Assembly (NCBI GenBank): GCA_021432635.1
Contig: MU270101.1
Span: forward strand, 62,001-126,000
Source of the DNA: Thozetella sp. PMI_491
Lineage: Eukaryota; Ascomycota; Sordariomycetes; Chaetosphaeriales; Chaetosphaeriaceae
Reading direction: 5' to 3'
Length of the DNA: 64,000 nt
Translations under genes and position numbers: made by a program
In this document: piece after piece, positions 1-11,361 of the stretch
How the letters are laid out: the number at the start of each line of letters is the position of its first letter
How positions within the stretch are numbered: the first letter of the stretch is position 1
The notes under the pieces: model-generated
Database searches by the model: none
What the model saw: the letters and a program-made list of their open reading frames with translations, nothing else
Told to the model about the DNA's origin: nothing

Positions 1-662
1 CACTTCACCCGTCGGTGCTATTTGCATTCGCTGGCGTAGCGAATCACTGGGGCTTATCAGACACCATCGTCAAGCGGCTAGCCCTGCAATACCCGATTGC
101 TCTAGTACGGGCCGATAAAGAGCTCGGTAAACACTCCGAAGTGGCTATTGGCATCTGCTACGATTTTACCTCGCTTATATTTCACGCACAAGTATCAGAA
201 TTGCCTAACATCACGGAAAATACTCCCAATATCCGCGAAATGGCTACTAATCTGCTTCAGCGGACCAAACTCTCAGCGCTAGTTTGCCGTCGGGCGAGTC
301 AGAGCGAAGCTCCAAGGGCCCATGCCTTCGCAAGCGTGCTGTGTGCGATGTTTGCTCTTCAAGATAATGAGCTGGACCGCTGTTATGCATTATTTGAAGA
401 TGCTATTGAGTGGCTCGGGAGTGGCGACATGAGCTCGTTTCTGATAGCGGAGATGATGAGGGCAGATCTGGCCACGCTAACAGAGGCGTGGGCCGCGGGG
501 CGAGAACTTCGAAAGCTGAAGTTAAACGTGACACTCCCTAGGAGCTTTGATGGGGAGAAGGAGATAAACGTGTGCATCGCCGTGCCAAACATACACACCT
601 CCAAGCTTTGTAGGCATGTCGAGACTGCCGTCAGTGGCACTGATGACTATCATCGGATATGA
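1..662 (+). CDS. Unrecognised protein, 3' exon cut by the left window edge
   Basis: The reading frame is open from the first base to a stop at 660-662, so this is probably the last exon of a gene that starts outside the window. About 219 residues are visible. The middle is Ala- and Leu-rich and looks helical (LCAMFALQDNELDRCYALF, then an acidic-hydrophobic stretch ending TLTEAWAAGRELRKL). I recognise no family, no signal peptide and no membrane segment. No splice acceptor can be assigned because the upstream part is missing. It could instead be a chance open frame, but its length and lack of low complexity favour coding. Confidence 0.4.
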   Translation, partial: LHPSVLFAFAGVANHWGLSDTIVKRLALQYPIALVRADKELGKHSEVAIGICYDFTSLIFHAQVSELPNITENTPNIREMATNLLQRTKLSALVCRRASQSEAPRAHAFASVLCAMFALQDNELDRCYALFEDAIEWLGSGDMSSFLIAEMMRADLATLTEAWAAGRELRKLKLNVTLPRSFDGEKEINVCIAVPNIHTSKLCRHVETAVSGTDDYHRI

Positions 663-2940
663 GCATAAATACATGGAGCCGCCCCAGTAATGAATGGCAG
701 CACTTAACAGAGAGACAAAGAAACAAGGGAAGAAGGAATTATAGATTCGCTTTCTTTCATGGTAGCCGGTGGTAAGCCAAAACTCATTAATATCTAGATG
801 TCCTAGTTGTAAATTATCAGCGTGGGCTCAATAGCTCAAATTGCATGCACGGCGAATCGGCTGGCTGTGTAAATGTGCTGTGTGCTTCGACATCTCTTTC
901 TGCCGATCTACGTATGACACCGAGACCAGAAGCCACAGAAAAGAAACCCCCTCTGTTAAGAGACGCTACGTTGGCTCTTTAGGTGTCTATGAGGGGTGAG
1001 GCTGGCGAAATCGCATCTACTACGAAATGGGCAGAGAGGTGTCAAAGTACCTAGCTTCGCCTCAGGTGTCGAGACCTCCTAGCCTATGACACATGAGGGC
1101 GAGGGAAAGTACAAAAAGTACAGAAAGTACACCAAAAAATAGTGGGACTTGGGGTAAGGGGGCCTGGTGATTCGACCAGTTGCCAAGACATCAACAGGAG
1201 GCAGCATATGGCTCACCCGACTTCACACCACGACGCCTCCCCCAGGACCGGCTGCTTATTACACCTTATCCAAGCTTAGCTCTTGTCCTCGCTCGTGAAC
1301 ATCCTCATGAGCACGACCCCGACGGGATCCGAGACTTAACAATACACCTATATCAGAACCAGCCAGTTCGAGAGAAGTCTGGCGCGAGCAAAGAGACTTG
1401 GCTCGACACTTAGACTGCTCTCGTTGATAGATTATAGGCGAAAAGAAGATCGTCGTTGCTATGCAACTTCAGCATGGTGGTAAAAGTCAAAGGGCTTCGA
1501 CAATGCTATAATTAGTAGACAGCGAGTCCGAATCCACTCTTGGTACTAAATCGTACTTCAAAAGGGCGGTGGGGTTAGATCTATTAATCTTCTTCTAAAG
1601 TGCTCGGCCGCGGTGTTCGTTTCCCAAAGAGAGCAAGATGATTTTCACAAAGGATAATGATGAGCATGGAAATATTGCATGGCGTACTCGCACCGGAACA
1701 CCATGCTAGGAGCTAGGATGCTAGTGAGGCTAAAAAACTCCCGGTGAATGCAGTCATGCAGCACTACTAAGGCATACGAATAGGCCGAGGCATGTTTTGA
1801 CCGCCCCCCCTGTCACCTGGGAAGATTAGAGTATTATGCAGAAGGAATGCAAAGCTAGCGACGTGCCGTAGCCGAACTATCTGGGTACAGGCATGGTCGA
1901 TGCGCGACGCTTCATGCCAGAATTAACGCTAAGATGTCTGCAGTACACTGGCGAGAGTAAACGTCTTCTAATCGTCGTCTCTAAGCTACTAGCAATGATT
2001 TTTGCACTGGTCTGTATGTTGCTCTAGTCTACGCAGAAGGGTACGACCGCAAACTCCATTTTTTCTTCCATACTGTGATCTGTTCTTTCACCTTTGTGGC
2101 CTCAGTTTGCACCACTTCGGTAGAAAGTCCACGACATGATTGACCTTCATTGGGGCTGGCCGCTGCCTCCATTGTTATTGCCAGCTTAACAGGGACAGTG
2201 TCTCTCGGAATCTTTGTATATGATAGTAGTGCAGGGTCTGGACTACGCTGACCTCCCTTCTGGTTGCTGAGGTCTCCATTTCAACTGTGGCTGTGGTGAA
2301 GGTTCCTTTCGGCGCCAGCAGATGCTGCATATGGGCTTTCACTGTTTCCTAGCACTTAAAGGGACGATTTTCCCGTTACGGTCCCTATCTGCGGCTACGA
2401 GCAAGCCTTTTGGAATGAAAGGCTGGTATATAGGGATCCGGACAACAAGGGAGACAGAGTATCTTGTGATATTTATCCATGTTGCCCTTGGAGCAGTTTC
2501 AGTGGCATACAATGAGACAACTACCATTGGCAATCGGTGGTTGCGGGTCTGGCCGAATCGATAGACTCCGGGAAAAAAATTATGAAGCTATTAAGAGGCA
2601 CCAGTATTTTCTTCTTTCTTTTGTATCTTTTTCTTTTATCAAAATTCACACAGCTATCGTCTTCTAGACAAATTCCACAATACGCTCAAATCGTAATGCT
2701 CGTCTATTGTTCGTGTTTAAAAAAACCAATTTAAACAGGATGATCACTCCATCAGTTATACTTGGCTTCTACCATATTTACTGTCAAACATGTACAAATA
2801 AATGGACTGTTCAGAAAAAACCGACGCTGCATGAAAACTTATACAGATCTAGAGTAGCAGGCGTCTCGATGCCATAGCCATTGCCATATCATTGGTTAGG
2901 GCTACAGCTGAACTCAACGTCGGCCAAAGGCGCATACTGT
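663..2940. other. Gene-free 2.3 kb between the left-edge exon and the propeller gene
   Basis: No convincing coding region is seen. Open frames are short, start at non-ATG codons or lack family features. Three copies of AAAGTAC with a 9-nt period lie at 1106-1130. A weak open frame at 2322-2564 has no recognisable product. The part next to 2940 is AT-rich and is the 3' side of the minus-strand propeller gene. A decayed gene cannot be excluded. Confidence 0.4.
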
Positions 2941-4989
2941 TCAGTTGAAGTACGAACTTCGGACATATGCAGGCATCGAATCCTCCCACAAGCTGTCGGT
3001 CAACATTGTCTTGTTGGAACCATCCGCGTTCATGATGATGATCTGGCCGTAGGGCTGGAATGTGTTGTCGTACAAGGCGCTCTCGTCGCGGAAGCCGTAC
3101 ATTCCACTGCTGTAAAAGATGCGTCCGTCATCTGACCATACGGCATGCGCATCATTCGCCTCGGAATCCGTCAGCACGGTCAGCTCCGTCCCGTCAGGCT
3201 TTACCGTGCAGATGTCGAAGCGGTCTGCGTACCAACGGCCGCCGTACTCGGCCGTCCAGTTAGTCTGGCGCGTGAATACGATCCTCTCACCGTCGGGCGA
3301 CCAGCCAGGGGTGTTGTCCCACCCATCCGTGATGCGGGTCGTATTCCCCGTCTCCAGGTCCAGGACGTGGAGACCGAGCGGACCGCTTGTCCAGTTCCAG
3401 AGCCGGTAGACTATCTTCGTGCCATCTGGAGAGAAAGAGGGGAAGCCAGCGTTCAATGTGCCGTCGGTCAAGTTCTCGTACGAGCCACTGCCGGTAGCGT
3501 TGTCAAAGAGGTACAAAGTGCCCGGATAGATGACGCGATCAAAGAACCACACGCCGAAGCCGACTGCGAGCTTCGAACCGTCCGAGTTCCAAGTCGGCTG
3601 GAAGGCCCCGGCAAGACCGGACGCGTACAGAGCTTTCTCGGCATCCGTACTGTTGATGTCATAAACGTTGAAGGCAGTAACGGGGTTGCTGTAGTCGGCA
3701 TCCGTGAGAAGGACATTCGAAGAAGAGTTTCCAAGCACCTTCTCCGTGGTGGCCAGACGCCCGGAAGCAGGGTTGAGCTGGGGGAAGACATCCATAAATC
3801 GATAATCGAATTGGCTGTCCCAGCTAAAGAGCTCTTTCTCAGCCTGGCGTTGTTCCCACTCGTAGATTGTGTACACGATCTTCGAGCCGTCTGGTGACCA
3901 CCACGGGTCCCGTAATGTGCTGTTGATGTAAGCGTGCGTAGAATCGGCGGTAGTGTAATGGATGCCTGCATTGGGACCTGCTTTGATGAGATAACCGATG
4001 TTGTTGTTCTGACCAACATAACCACTCGAAACCTTGAGGGAATCGTCAGAGGTGAGTTGCTGCACGTCCAGACCGGTCGCCACGTCGACATCGAATATCT
4101 GGGACACAGTTTCGATCTGCTGAAAGCTCGTTCCATGGGAAGCATACGTCGCTTCGGCTGTCATGTTATAGTACACCAGACGTGTTCCGTCAGGCGACCA
4201 TTGGGGCGAACCGAAGCAGTAGCCGTCCGCTCCTACGACTTTGCGGAAATCACTTCCGTCGGGGCGTACAACGTACAAAGCCAGAGCCTGCGTGTGCTCC
4301 CAGCCGGTCCCATCGCTGTGGCCTGTCCATTCGGTGTTGACGTCGGAGCTAAAGGCGAGCCACTGTCCATCGGGCGACCAGGTCGGCCGAAAGAAGCTGT
4401 GCGGTCCAACGAAACTGCTAACTGTCGCATCGCCCCCCGTGATATTGGTTGAGACGCCAGTGTTGAGATCTTTGACAAAGATGTTGGTTGTGTAGTTGAC
4501 GGCAGTGGAAACGAAGGCGAGTTTAGATCCATCCGGGGATAGGACACCGATGTCTTCGAACGAATCGGTAGACACGAGGATCTCAAGGCCCGTGCCGTCG
4601 GGTTTGACTCGGTACAGGTCCGCTTGGCCGTCAGCCCGCCGCTCGCTAGTGAAGACAATCCACTCGCCGTCAGGAGACCAGCTCGGGTGGTAGTCAAACG
4701 GCGCGTCCTGATCGCCCATCAACTTGGCGGCATTGGAGCCATCCGCATCGGCGATCCAGAGCTGAGACCCGGAGGGCGCGATACGGTTCAAATACATGAC
4801 TCCAAGTTTGTCCGCGGCTGGGGGAGCCCGCTTGCGCAGACTGTCAGGGCTAACGGCGACGGAGGCATCTTGGCCGATCTTAGAGGCGTATGGGCACGCT
4901 GGGGGTGCAGTGGCCTGGCCGGCATAGGGACAAGCTGACAGTCCAGTGCCCGCGAGGACTCCCAATATCAGAGCGATGGAGAGAGCCAT
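2941..4989 (-). CDS. Secreted TolB/PD40-type beta-propeller protein
   Basis: One uninterrupted 682-residue frame starts at an ATG at 4989. The first 18 or so residues form a signal peptide (MALSIALILGVLAGTG, then LSAC), so it should enter the secretory pathway. At least nine PD40/WD40-like strands carry the core W-SPDG-x-hydrophobic-V (WSPDGEWIVFTS, WSPDGQWLAFSS, WSPDGTRLVYY, WWSPDGSKIVYT, FSPDGTKIVYR, WSPDGERIVFT), the signature of TolB-like propellers. N-x-S/T sites are frequent, as expected for an extracellular glycoprotein. Directly after the signal, ACPYA occurs twice (Cys20 and Cys32). No catalytic triad of the DPP-IV/prolyl-oligopeptidase type follows the propeller, so binding or scaffolding is likelier than peptidase activity. 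The lack of introns and the bacterial-type repeat hint at transfer from bacteria (inference). Confidence 0.85.
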   Translation of the reverse strand: MALSIALILGVLAGTGLSACPYAGQATAPPACPYASKIGQDASVAVSPDSLRKRAPPAADKLGVMYLNRIAPSGSQLWIADADGSNAAKLMGDQDAPFDYHPSWSPDGEWIVFTSERRADGQADLYRVKPDGTGLEILVSTDSFEDIGVLSPDGSKLAFVSTAVNYTTNIFVKDLNTGVSTNITGGDATVSSFVGPHSFFRPTWSPDGQWLAFSSDVNTEWTGHSDGTGWEHTQALALYVVRPDGSDFRKVVGADGYCFGSPQWSPDGTRLVYYNMTAEATYASHGTSFQQIETVSQIFDVDVATGLDVQQLTSDDSLKVSSGYVGQNNNIGYLIKAGPNAGIHYTTADSTHAYINSTLRDPWWSPDGSKIVYTIYEWEQRQAEKELFSWDSQFDYRFMDVFPQLNPASGRLATTEKVLGNSSSNVLLTDADYSNPVTAFNVYDINSTDAEKALYASGLAGAFQPTWNSDGSKLAVGFGVWFFDRVIYPGTLYLFDNATGSGSYENLTDGTLNAGFPSFSPDGTKIVYRLWNWTSGPLGLHVLDLETGNTTRITDGWDNTPGWSPDGERIVFTRQTNWTAEYGGRWYADRFDICTVKPDGTELTVLTDSEANDAHAVWSDDGRIFYSSGMYGFRDESALYDNTFQPYGQIIIMNADGSNKTMLTDSLWEDSMPAYVRSSYFN

Positions 4990-6333
4990 CGTGGGGGCGT
5001 CGCTGGGTGTTTGAACGAAAGATCCCCGAAACGACTAAGAGTCTTGGTAGCGGTGGAATGGTAACGCCGTGTGTTGAAAGGAATGATTCAGCCGGTTAAG
5101 GGACGGCGGACAACGAGCGACTTCGCCTGCCCTCCATCGATCGGCATCTCGTGTACACAGGCCTGGGTTTATATCCCCCTATGAAGGATCACTGTTTACA
5201 AAGCGGCGATACGGACCCCCGTCAGGTGGAGCATGCGGATCTACAACCCACAATCAATGTTTCCCTACGCCAAGTCTTGGCGAAGGTTTCTGTGTTGTTT
5301 CCCACGTCCGCTGTTCGCAGCGCTCGGCTAGCTCGGCTCCTCGGCTACAGCAGAAGAATGCATTGCAACGCCAATCCTACGGACAGGGCGAGAGAGAGGC
5401 AAATCTATTGAGACATCCACTAGCTAGTTTTCAACAGTTGTAAACTAATCTCCATCTATGGTTACAACGCGAGAAATGCTCGGAGGAAGGTGGTGCAGGA
5501 CCTGGAGCTTCTTGCAGGGGGGGGCATGGCCACCGGAGGAAAAGGGGGAGTTGAAGCCTTAAAGAACCAAAAAGACCTAACTTAATTATAGATATATCTT
5601 GGCGCTTAGAAACTGCGTCGTGTTATCCGTTGCTATGTCTTGACAGAGGCCTCGTCCCGTAAAGCCTTTATCAAGATGGTGGTACCTCGCACTGCTGTGT
5701 ACCTCAGTTGTGTTTAGTTTGATGCATTCACATGGTGCGAGAAACATTTTGTAACAAGCGGTTATGCGTCGTGATAAAGTACGAGATACGCGTCTAGTTC
5801 CCTAAAGTTGCTTTGAGCCTCCATCACCACTATTACCAACCTCTGCCATGTCGGCTGAGGAGGTTTGAGCCCTGGTGGACCACCTTTATCAGAATGGGCC
5901 TAGCGCCCCCCCAGGCTCGTGGACGCGCGCCCTGACGTAGACCGGTTTCATGTTTACCTCGCGGCCGCAAACTGAGTGCCCCGCAATTGGTGGGTCTTGA
6001 GACTGTTGCCAGCTTTGCTAGTTTATTCGCATCGAGGCTCCGAGCCATTCCAACGCGCCCAATGGAGACTTAACGCACGACAGCCGAGCCGCATCCACCG
6101 GGCCATGGTGTATGCATAACTTGAGCATTATATCCTGGCTGCGCTTTGTCCAGCAGACGTGCTACACCTCGCACAACGACCCCTGTGTGCGTACTACATG
6201 CCCTTGAGCCCCTCGAGGCCTCCGCGCCTGAGTTTGTCAGCGACTCCCGGAGGCCGAAAGGTCCCGGGCTATACAACCCCGGTGCGGTCTGCGGCATCAC
6301 CGATGTGCATTGGCGTCCTAGACTTGTGGCGCC
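4990..6333. other. Divergent upstream region of the propeller gene and the first Zn2Cys6 regulator
   Basis: The 1.3 kb separates two genes that point away from each other, so it holds both promoters. Several open frames on both strands (for example 5833-6048 and 6070-6300, -) have no family features and overlap one another. G-rich runs occur near 5517-5560. No tRNA-like fold or repeat was seen. Confidence 0.4.
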
Positions 6334-8960
6334 ATGAGCTCCAAAGCCAACCTACTGGCTGGCAGTGACGAGCTGCATCCGTCCAGCCTCACTCCAGAAT
6401 CTCACACCCCCGGCTCCGCTCGGAATGAGGCACAGTCGCGGCTTGCTCGAGCATCGAAGCGATCACGAACAGGTACGTCGCTGTCGTCACTCTATCTTGT
6501 GTGTTTCATACCTCTGGTAACTAACGAAGAACAGGATGCCTGACCTGCCGCACGAGAAAAGTAGGCCACTCATCTGGGAGCGGCCGCATAGGATTGCGCG
6601 GAGAAGGCTAATCCGCGGTTGTAGGTGAAATGTGACGAAACCCCAGGGACCTGCCAGAATTGCCAACGTTGTATGCTCGAGTGCGCGTGGCCAGTGGTTC
6701 GGAATCTACTCACTTCAAGGTCCCGTCGGAGCCCAGCAGGTAATCGTGCCTCGACATCTGCTAGCACTACTAGCCACGATGACGAGCAGCCGATGGATGC
6801 TGTCCCTTCAACTCCTGCCAAGTCCGCACAAGGCTCGTACTCCGAGAGCCGCGTGCCGGGGTCATCAACGCGTACAGCCGGCTCAGCTATCACCGAATAG
6901 TAAGAGAGCCCACATCGTGGTGCACTAACCGTGGCTAGTATGCTAATGCGGACACCTTAGCGATATCGACCAGCTCCCCAAGCCAGTAGTCATTGAGCAC
7001 ATTGAGACCTTCTTCACGCATATCTATCCCTGCCAGGCGAATGCCTTCATTCACCGCGGCAACTTCTTCCGGAACTTCCATGCCGGACGTGTTGACCGTA
7101 AGCTGCTACTAGCAATCTGCGCCGTTGCCGCGCGATTCGTGCCTTCGAATGCACATATTAAATCCGTTCTCGGCCCACCGCAGGCGCAGGCGTGGGCCAA
7201 AGAGGCTAAGACATTATTGATCCTAGAGGACCTAACTATCGATACCGTGGTCACAGCGCTCTTGTTGGTTAGAAATGAAATCAACAGTGGCAACTTTCGC
7301 TCGGCCTGGATGCTGTCGTCGATGGCCCACCGGACCGGGTTAGCCCTAGGACTAAACAGAGTGACCGCCTCAGAAGATGGCCGCATCGCTCCAGGCGAGC
7401 AAGAGACGAGACGCAGGATATACTGGGCGTGCTACTGCTTCGACCGCATGATGACAACCGGAGCGCCCGAGCTCGCGATCGTGCGCAGGGAGTACATTTA
7501 CCTGCAGCTGCCGTGTGAGGAGCATCAGTATCTATTCGGGATCCCGTGCAGAACACCGACGACGAACCTAGAGCTAGATCTGCTTCCTCATGAGCCAAAT
7601 CCTCTAGAGCAACCGGGTGCACAACGCGACGTTGGCCTCCTAGGACATTACGTGCAGATCATGGAGATTCGATACTGCATCTTGAGGTCAGTCCGCATCC
7701 CGACCCTCTCTCCAATTTCGCTGACGGGTCGAGTCGAATGTGAAGGTATGCGCGCAATCATCCCGAAGACCCCAAACAGCTTCCTCCATGGGATCCCTCG
7801 TCCGGGTTCGCCCAATGCGTCCGCAAGATGTCTGCGTGGCACAGCTCCCTGATGCCCCAATTCCGCCTCCTGCCAGAGACCATCTACGCGCGTCAGTCAC
7901 AGAATGAACTGTCGCCGCTGATCATGTTGCACGTATGGTATGACCAGTGCATGTCTGACCTCTACCGCATCACCATGCCTGGGTTTCCGGAGTCGATGCC
8001 GACAAGCTCGCTCCTTGCAGCGCCGTCTGGTTGGGTCCAGCAACACCAAATCGAGTGCGTCCGCCACGCGACCAACATTGCCGCGACCTTTGAGACGATC
8101 GCTAGCCTGATCGATGTGAAGGACTTTGTCTTCCTCGACTCGAGCCTCCCGATCTGTGTGTTCGAGAGCATCCGCGTGCAGCTCCAGTGGATGTTTATGC
8201 TGCCACGCGAGACCTTGCAGGAACGCATGGAAGAATGCAGGCTCACCTTTGAGATGCTGATGGCCCAGGTCGAGAATATGTCTAGGTATTTTCAGCAAGC
8301 GCTGTGGCTGGTGAGGACATAAAGCCCCATCCCATCTCTGAAGAGCGGCCGACGCTGATTACTTGTTAGCTGGGGGAGATGCGGAAGATGGTGCGGCGAC
8401 ATGGCATAGCCATCCAAGGAGGAGCTGAGACAAGCAATGCGTAAGTTCCTGCAGCCTCCAGCCTTTCTCGTGGCTTCTCTGCCTAGTGCAAGGTGTTGGT
8501 ATTTCGTTGGCAGGCAAGCTTACATGGACTCCTGAGCAGACCAGGTGCAGAAACTGTGGCCCATCCATGGCAGCAGCGGGTCCAGGGCCTGAAGCACTAT
8601 ACAGCAGAGAGTCCGACGACAAGTACACAGGAAAGCATCGCTATGCGTGCAACAGCGCAAGTTCGGACAATAGGTGTCTCCGCAGATGCGACCCAGGACT
8701 CCGGCCATGGGAGTGGCAATTTAAATGTTAGGGGGGATGGTGGCTCGGTCTCCTCGCTCCAGGACGCCACGGCTTTCGCATTTACCGAAGACACCGCCGA
8801 TGCGCTACACCACGAGGTAGACCCGTTCTTCCAGGGCGGGTGGGACGAGTCACACCTGTTCCCTGCCCTAAGCAACTTTATGGGCATATCAGGCGAGTGG
8901 CTAGCCGACCGCGTATACGACGGATCTGTGTTGAACCCCGACACTGGGGCCCCGAGATAG
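6334..8960 (+). CDS. Zn2Cys6 fungal-specific transcription factor
   Basis: The ATG at 6334 opens a short basic exon. Introns 6473-6534 and 6561-6624 interrupt the zinc cluster, which reads C-LT-C-RTRKVK-C-DETPGT-C-QN-C-QRCMLE-C: the CX2CX6CX6CX2CX6C pattern with the basic RTRK patch that contacts CGG triplets. Further introns at 6900-6960 and 7687-7745 keep the frame. The part from about 6961 on is the fungal-specific transcription factor domain, with motifs such as FFTHIYPCQANAFIHRG and SMAHRTGLALGLNR. The last introns, near 8310-8365 and 8441-8518, are less certain, and so is the C-terminal end at 8960. It should act in the nucleus. Its neighbours (P450, FAD dehydrogenase, MFS) are plausible targets, but no target is proven. 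Confidence 0.85.
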
Positions 8961-9585
8961 AACTAGAGGGGCTCATGAATACGCTGGATATGCCACCAAA
9001 CTTCTCGAGTAGGCTTATGACGGTGATGATTAAGTCCGTGAACATGAGGCCGAGCGGCCGAGGTGGCCGAGGCCAGGCCTTCAATCTGGATAGCTAGGGG
9101 AGTCCAGGAGTTGGGATGAGGTGGAGCCTCGCTTATCTCGCCTACCTCGAGCCGAGCGTCCTTGGCATGTATGGCGCTTGTTGCAACTCCTTGCCAAGGA
9201 CCTAGGTATACACTGCCGGCCGGTAATTATGTAGTTTTCCTTATCCCTGTCATGGGGTAGTATGGCTCTCTTTGGGTGGAATCCTACGGCTGAGTCGGCA
9301 CGGTCGTCTCTCGATCGCAACAAAGAAAGCTAAGACCTACGGAATACGTGGTGAATAAATTGGCCATTGGTGACCACGGCGTGCAGAAACCCTTGCTAAG
9401 TCAACGGGGATGGTCAATTGCCTATGATAATGTGGTATTATTCCGTTCCAAATAGTTAAGCGGAGCCTTTCCTTTAACGCCATGGTTTGTTCACAAGATA
9501 CGCCCGAAGCCCGGCCGGCAGCAAAATAGGCCGCAGCCGATATCCCAAAACCAAACCTGCCCATCATGATACATCATTAATGCCT
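8961..9585. other. Convergent intergenic region between regulator and P450
   Basis: The stretch lies between the 3' ends of a plus-strand and a minus-strand gene. It holds only short frames without family signatures (for example 9081-9323 and 9337-9567, -). It probably contains both polyadenylation regions. Nothing else is seen. Confidence 0.35.
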
Positions 9586-11361
9586 CTATTCGCTCGCGTT
9601 CACCGGTGTCAGGTAGACCTGGAGCGGGAGCTTGTTCCACAAGAGGTAGACCTTCTGGTCCAGCCAGTCCTGTCTCTCGTCCACGAGCTGAATGTCGAAA
9701 TTGTACACAAGGCGAGCGAGAATCAGCCGCATCTCGGCATATGCAAGGCTACGAGACGCCAGGTTAGTGACTTGGTACAACACAAGGAAATGGGGGCCGG
9801 TTGAACTCACTTGCGGCCGATGCAGTTCCTGGGACCGACGGAGAAGGGCTGTAGCAGCTCGAACTTGTCATCGGCAAACCGGGGATCGCCCATGAATCGC
9901 TCGGGGTGGTAGCCGAAGGGATCTTGGAAGTTCTTCTCGTTGTGGTAGAGAGCCCACTGCCACGCGGCACAAATGGTCTAAAGAGAGGGTTAGCCATTGG
10001 GGTTAAGTTTCGACCTTGGCTGTGGCACAACATACGCCTTGTGGGAGGAACTCGCCCGCCACCATAGTGCCACCCTCAGGCACCTGCCGCGGGAAACCGA
10101 TGGCAACTGGCGGGTAGCTCCGGAGTCCCTCGTCGAGGCACGCTAGCATGTAGCTTAGCCGGCCGACCGACAGGAGCGTGATCTCTTCTTCCGACTTGAA
10201 GGTCGAGCGCACTTCCTCGGTAAGCTTCTTGAGCGCCTCGGGGTTCTTCAGGAGGAGGTAGGTCACGCCCGAGAGCAATGTCGCGGTCGTTTCGGAGCCG
10301 GCAATGACCAAGAGGCCTGCGTTCGACCGGATGTGTTCCTTGGTCAAGTTCTGGAGAAGGGGGTCAGCAAGTAACAAGGGAGACCATCCCGGCGCTCATG
10401 GACGTACCATAGCTTCCTTCTTCTTCAACAAGCCGCCAATCAGGTCGGGGCGCTCTTCCTTCAGTGCCATGCGCCTCTGGAGCTTTTCCGTGGTCACCTT
10501 GGCAAACGGCCGCCGTCGCATGACAAAGAATCGCAGCAGAGGGAAGATGATCTTGTCCAGGCCGATCATCTTGAAGGCGAACATCCACGCCGACGCCGGC
10601 CCCGTTGCGTTGAGCTGCGCGACAAAGGGGTCGTAGTCGGCCCGGTCCAAGCACCCAAACGACTCGCCAAACGCCAGGTCGCCGATGACGTCGAACGTGG
10701 TCCAGGTATACCAGGTAGTCAGGTCGATGGCTTTACGGCCCCCCACCTTGACGTCAATCTTCTCGTCCCCCTCGCCCTGCAGGTCGCTCGGGCGGACCGC
10801 GCTGTGGACGCGCAGTTGCTGGATCAGCATGTCAATGTAGCCGCCGATGATGCTCTCCTGGTCCCGCATGGCGCGGTCGCTGAAGCCGGGGGCCAGCATG
10901 CGGCGCAGCATGGCGTGGTTCTCCTTGTCCTCGGTGAAGATGTTGGGCTGGACGCCCTGGTTGCGGTAGAATGTCTTCCACTTGGGCAGCTCGACGGGGC
11001 CGGTGCTGCCGCCGGGGCGGTGGCCGTAGATCTCGCGCCATGCGTCGGGGTGGGCGAAGGCGACCTCATCGGGGGCGATGCGCACCACGTCGCCGTATTT
11101 CCTGTGGAGATCTAGCACCTCGAAGGGTAGCTTGCCCTTCATGTGGCGCCTAATCATGCCAAGCCGGGTAGCGCGGTAGAGAAGCGGCCCCGGGATGTGC
11201 GCCAGGGGGTGGAGCGTTAAGTTGTAGATGCAGGTCCCGACGAAGTATAGCAGGAGCTTAAGGCTGATTGTTAGCTTGCTCTAGGGCTGTTTGGAGGAAC
11301 TGGCTGTTGTATCACCCACCCCGGCGCCTGCCAGCTCGGCATACTCGATGAAGCTATACAT
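9586..11361 (-). CDS. Cytochrome P450 monooxygenase (CYP65-like)
   Basis: Five exons on the minus strand encode a complete P450 of roughly 500 residues. The ATG at 11361 starts a short first exon (MYSFIEYAELAGAG); an intron follows, then LLLYFVGTCIYNLTLHPLAHIPGP, the hydrophobic anchor and proline hinge of an ER-bound P450. The body shows KYGDVVRIAPDEVAFA, the I-helix oxygen-activation motif AGSETTAT, the ExxR helix (EGLRSYPP), the PERF region (HPERFMGDPRF) and the haem loop FSVGPRNCIG with the ligand Cys. No key residue is missing. It resembles fungal CYP65-type enzymes such as isotrichodermin C-15 hydroxylase. The substrate is unknown. The neighbouring Zn2Cys6 gene converges with it. Confidence 0.9.

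Noticed and set aside
3145-3897. A 250-codon open frame on the plus strand inside the propeller gene
   Set aside because: It is antisense to the PD40 repeats; the repeats make long shadow frames. No family features.
10804-11115. Open frame antisense to the P450 N-terminal half
   Set aside because: Val/Ala/Gly-rich shadow produced by high GC in the P450 exon.
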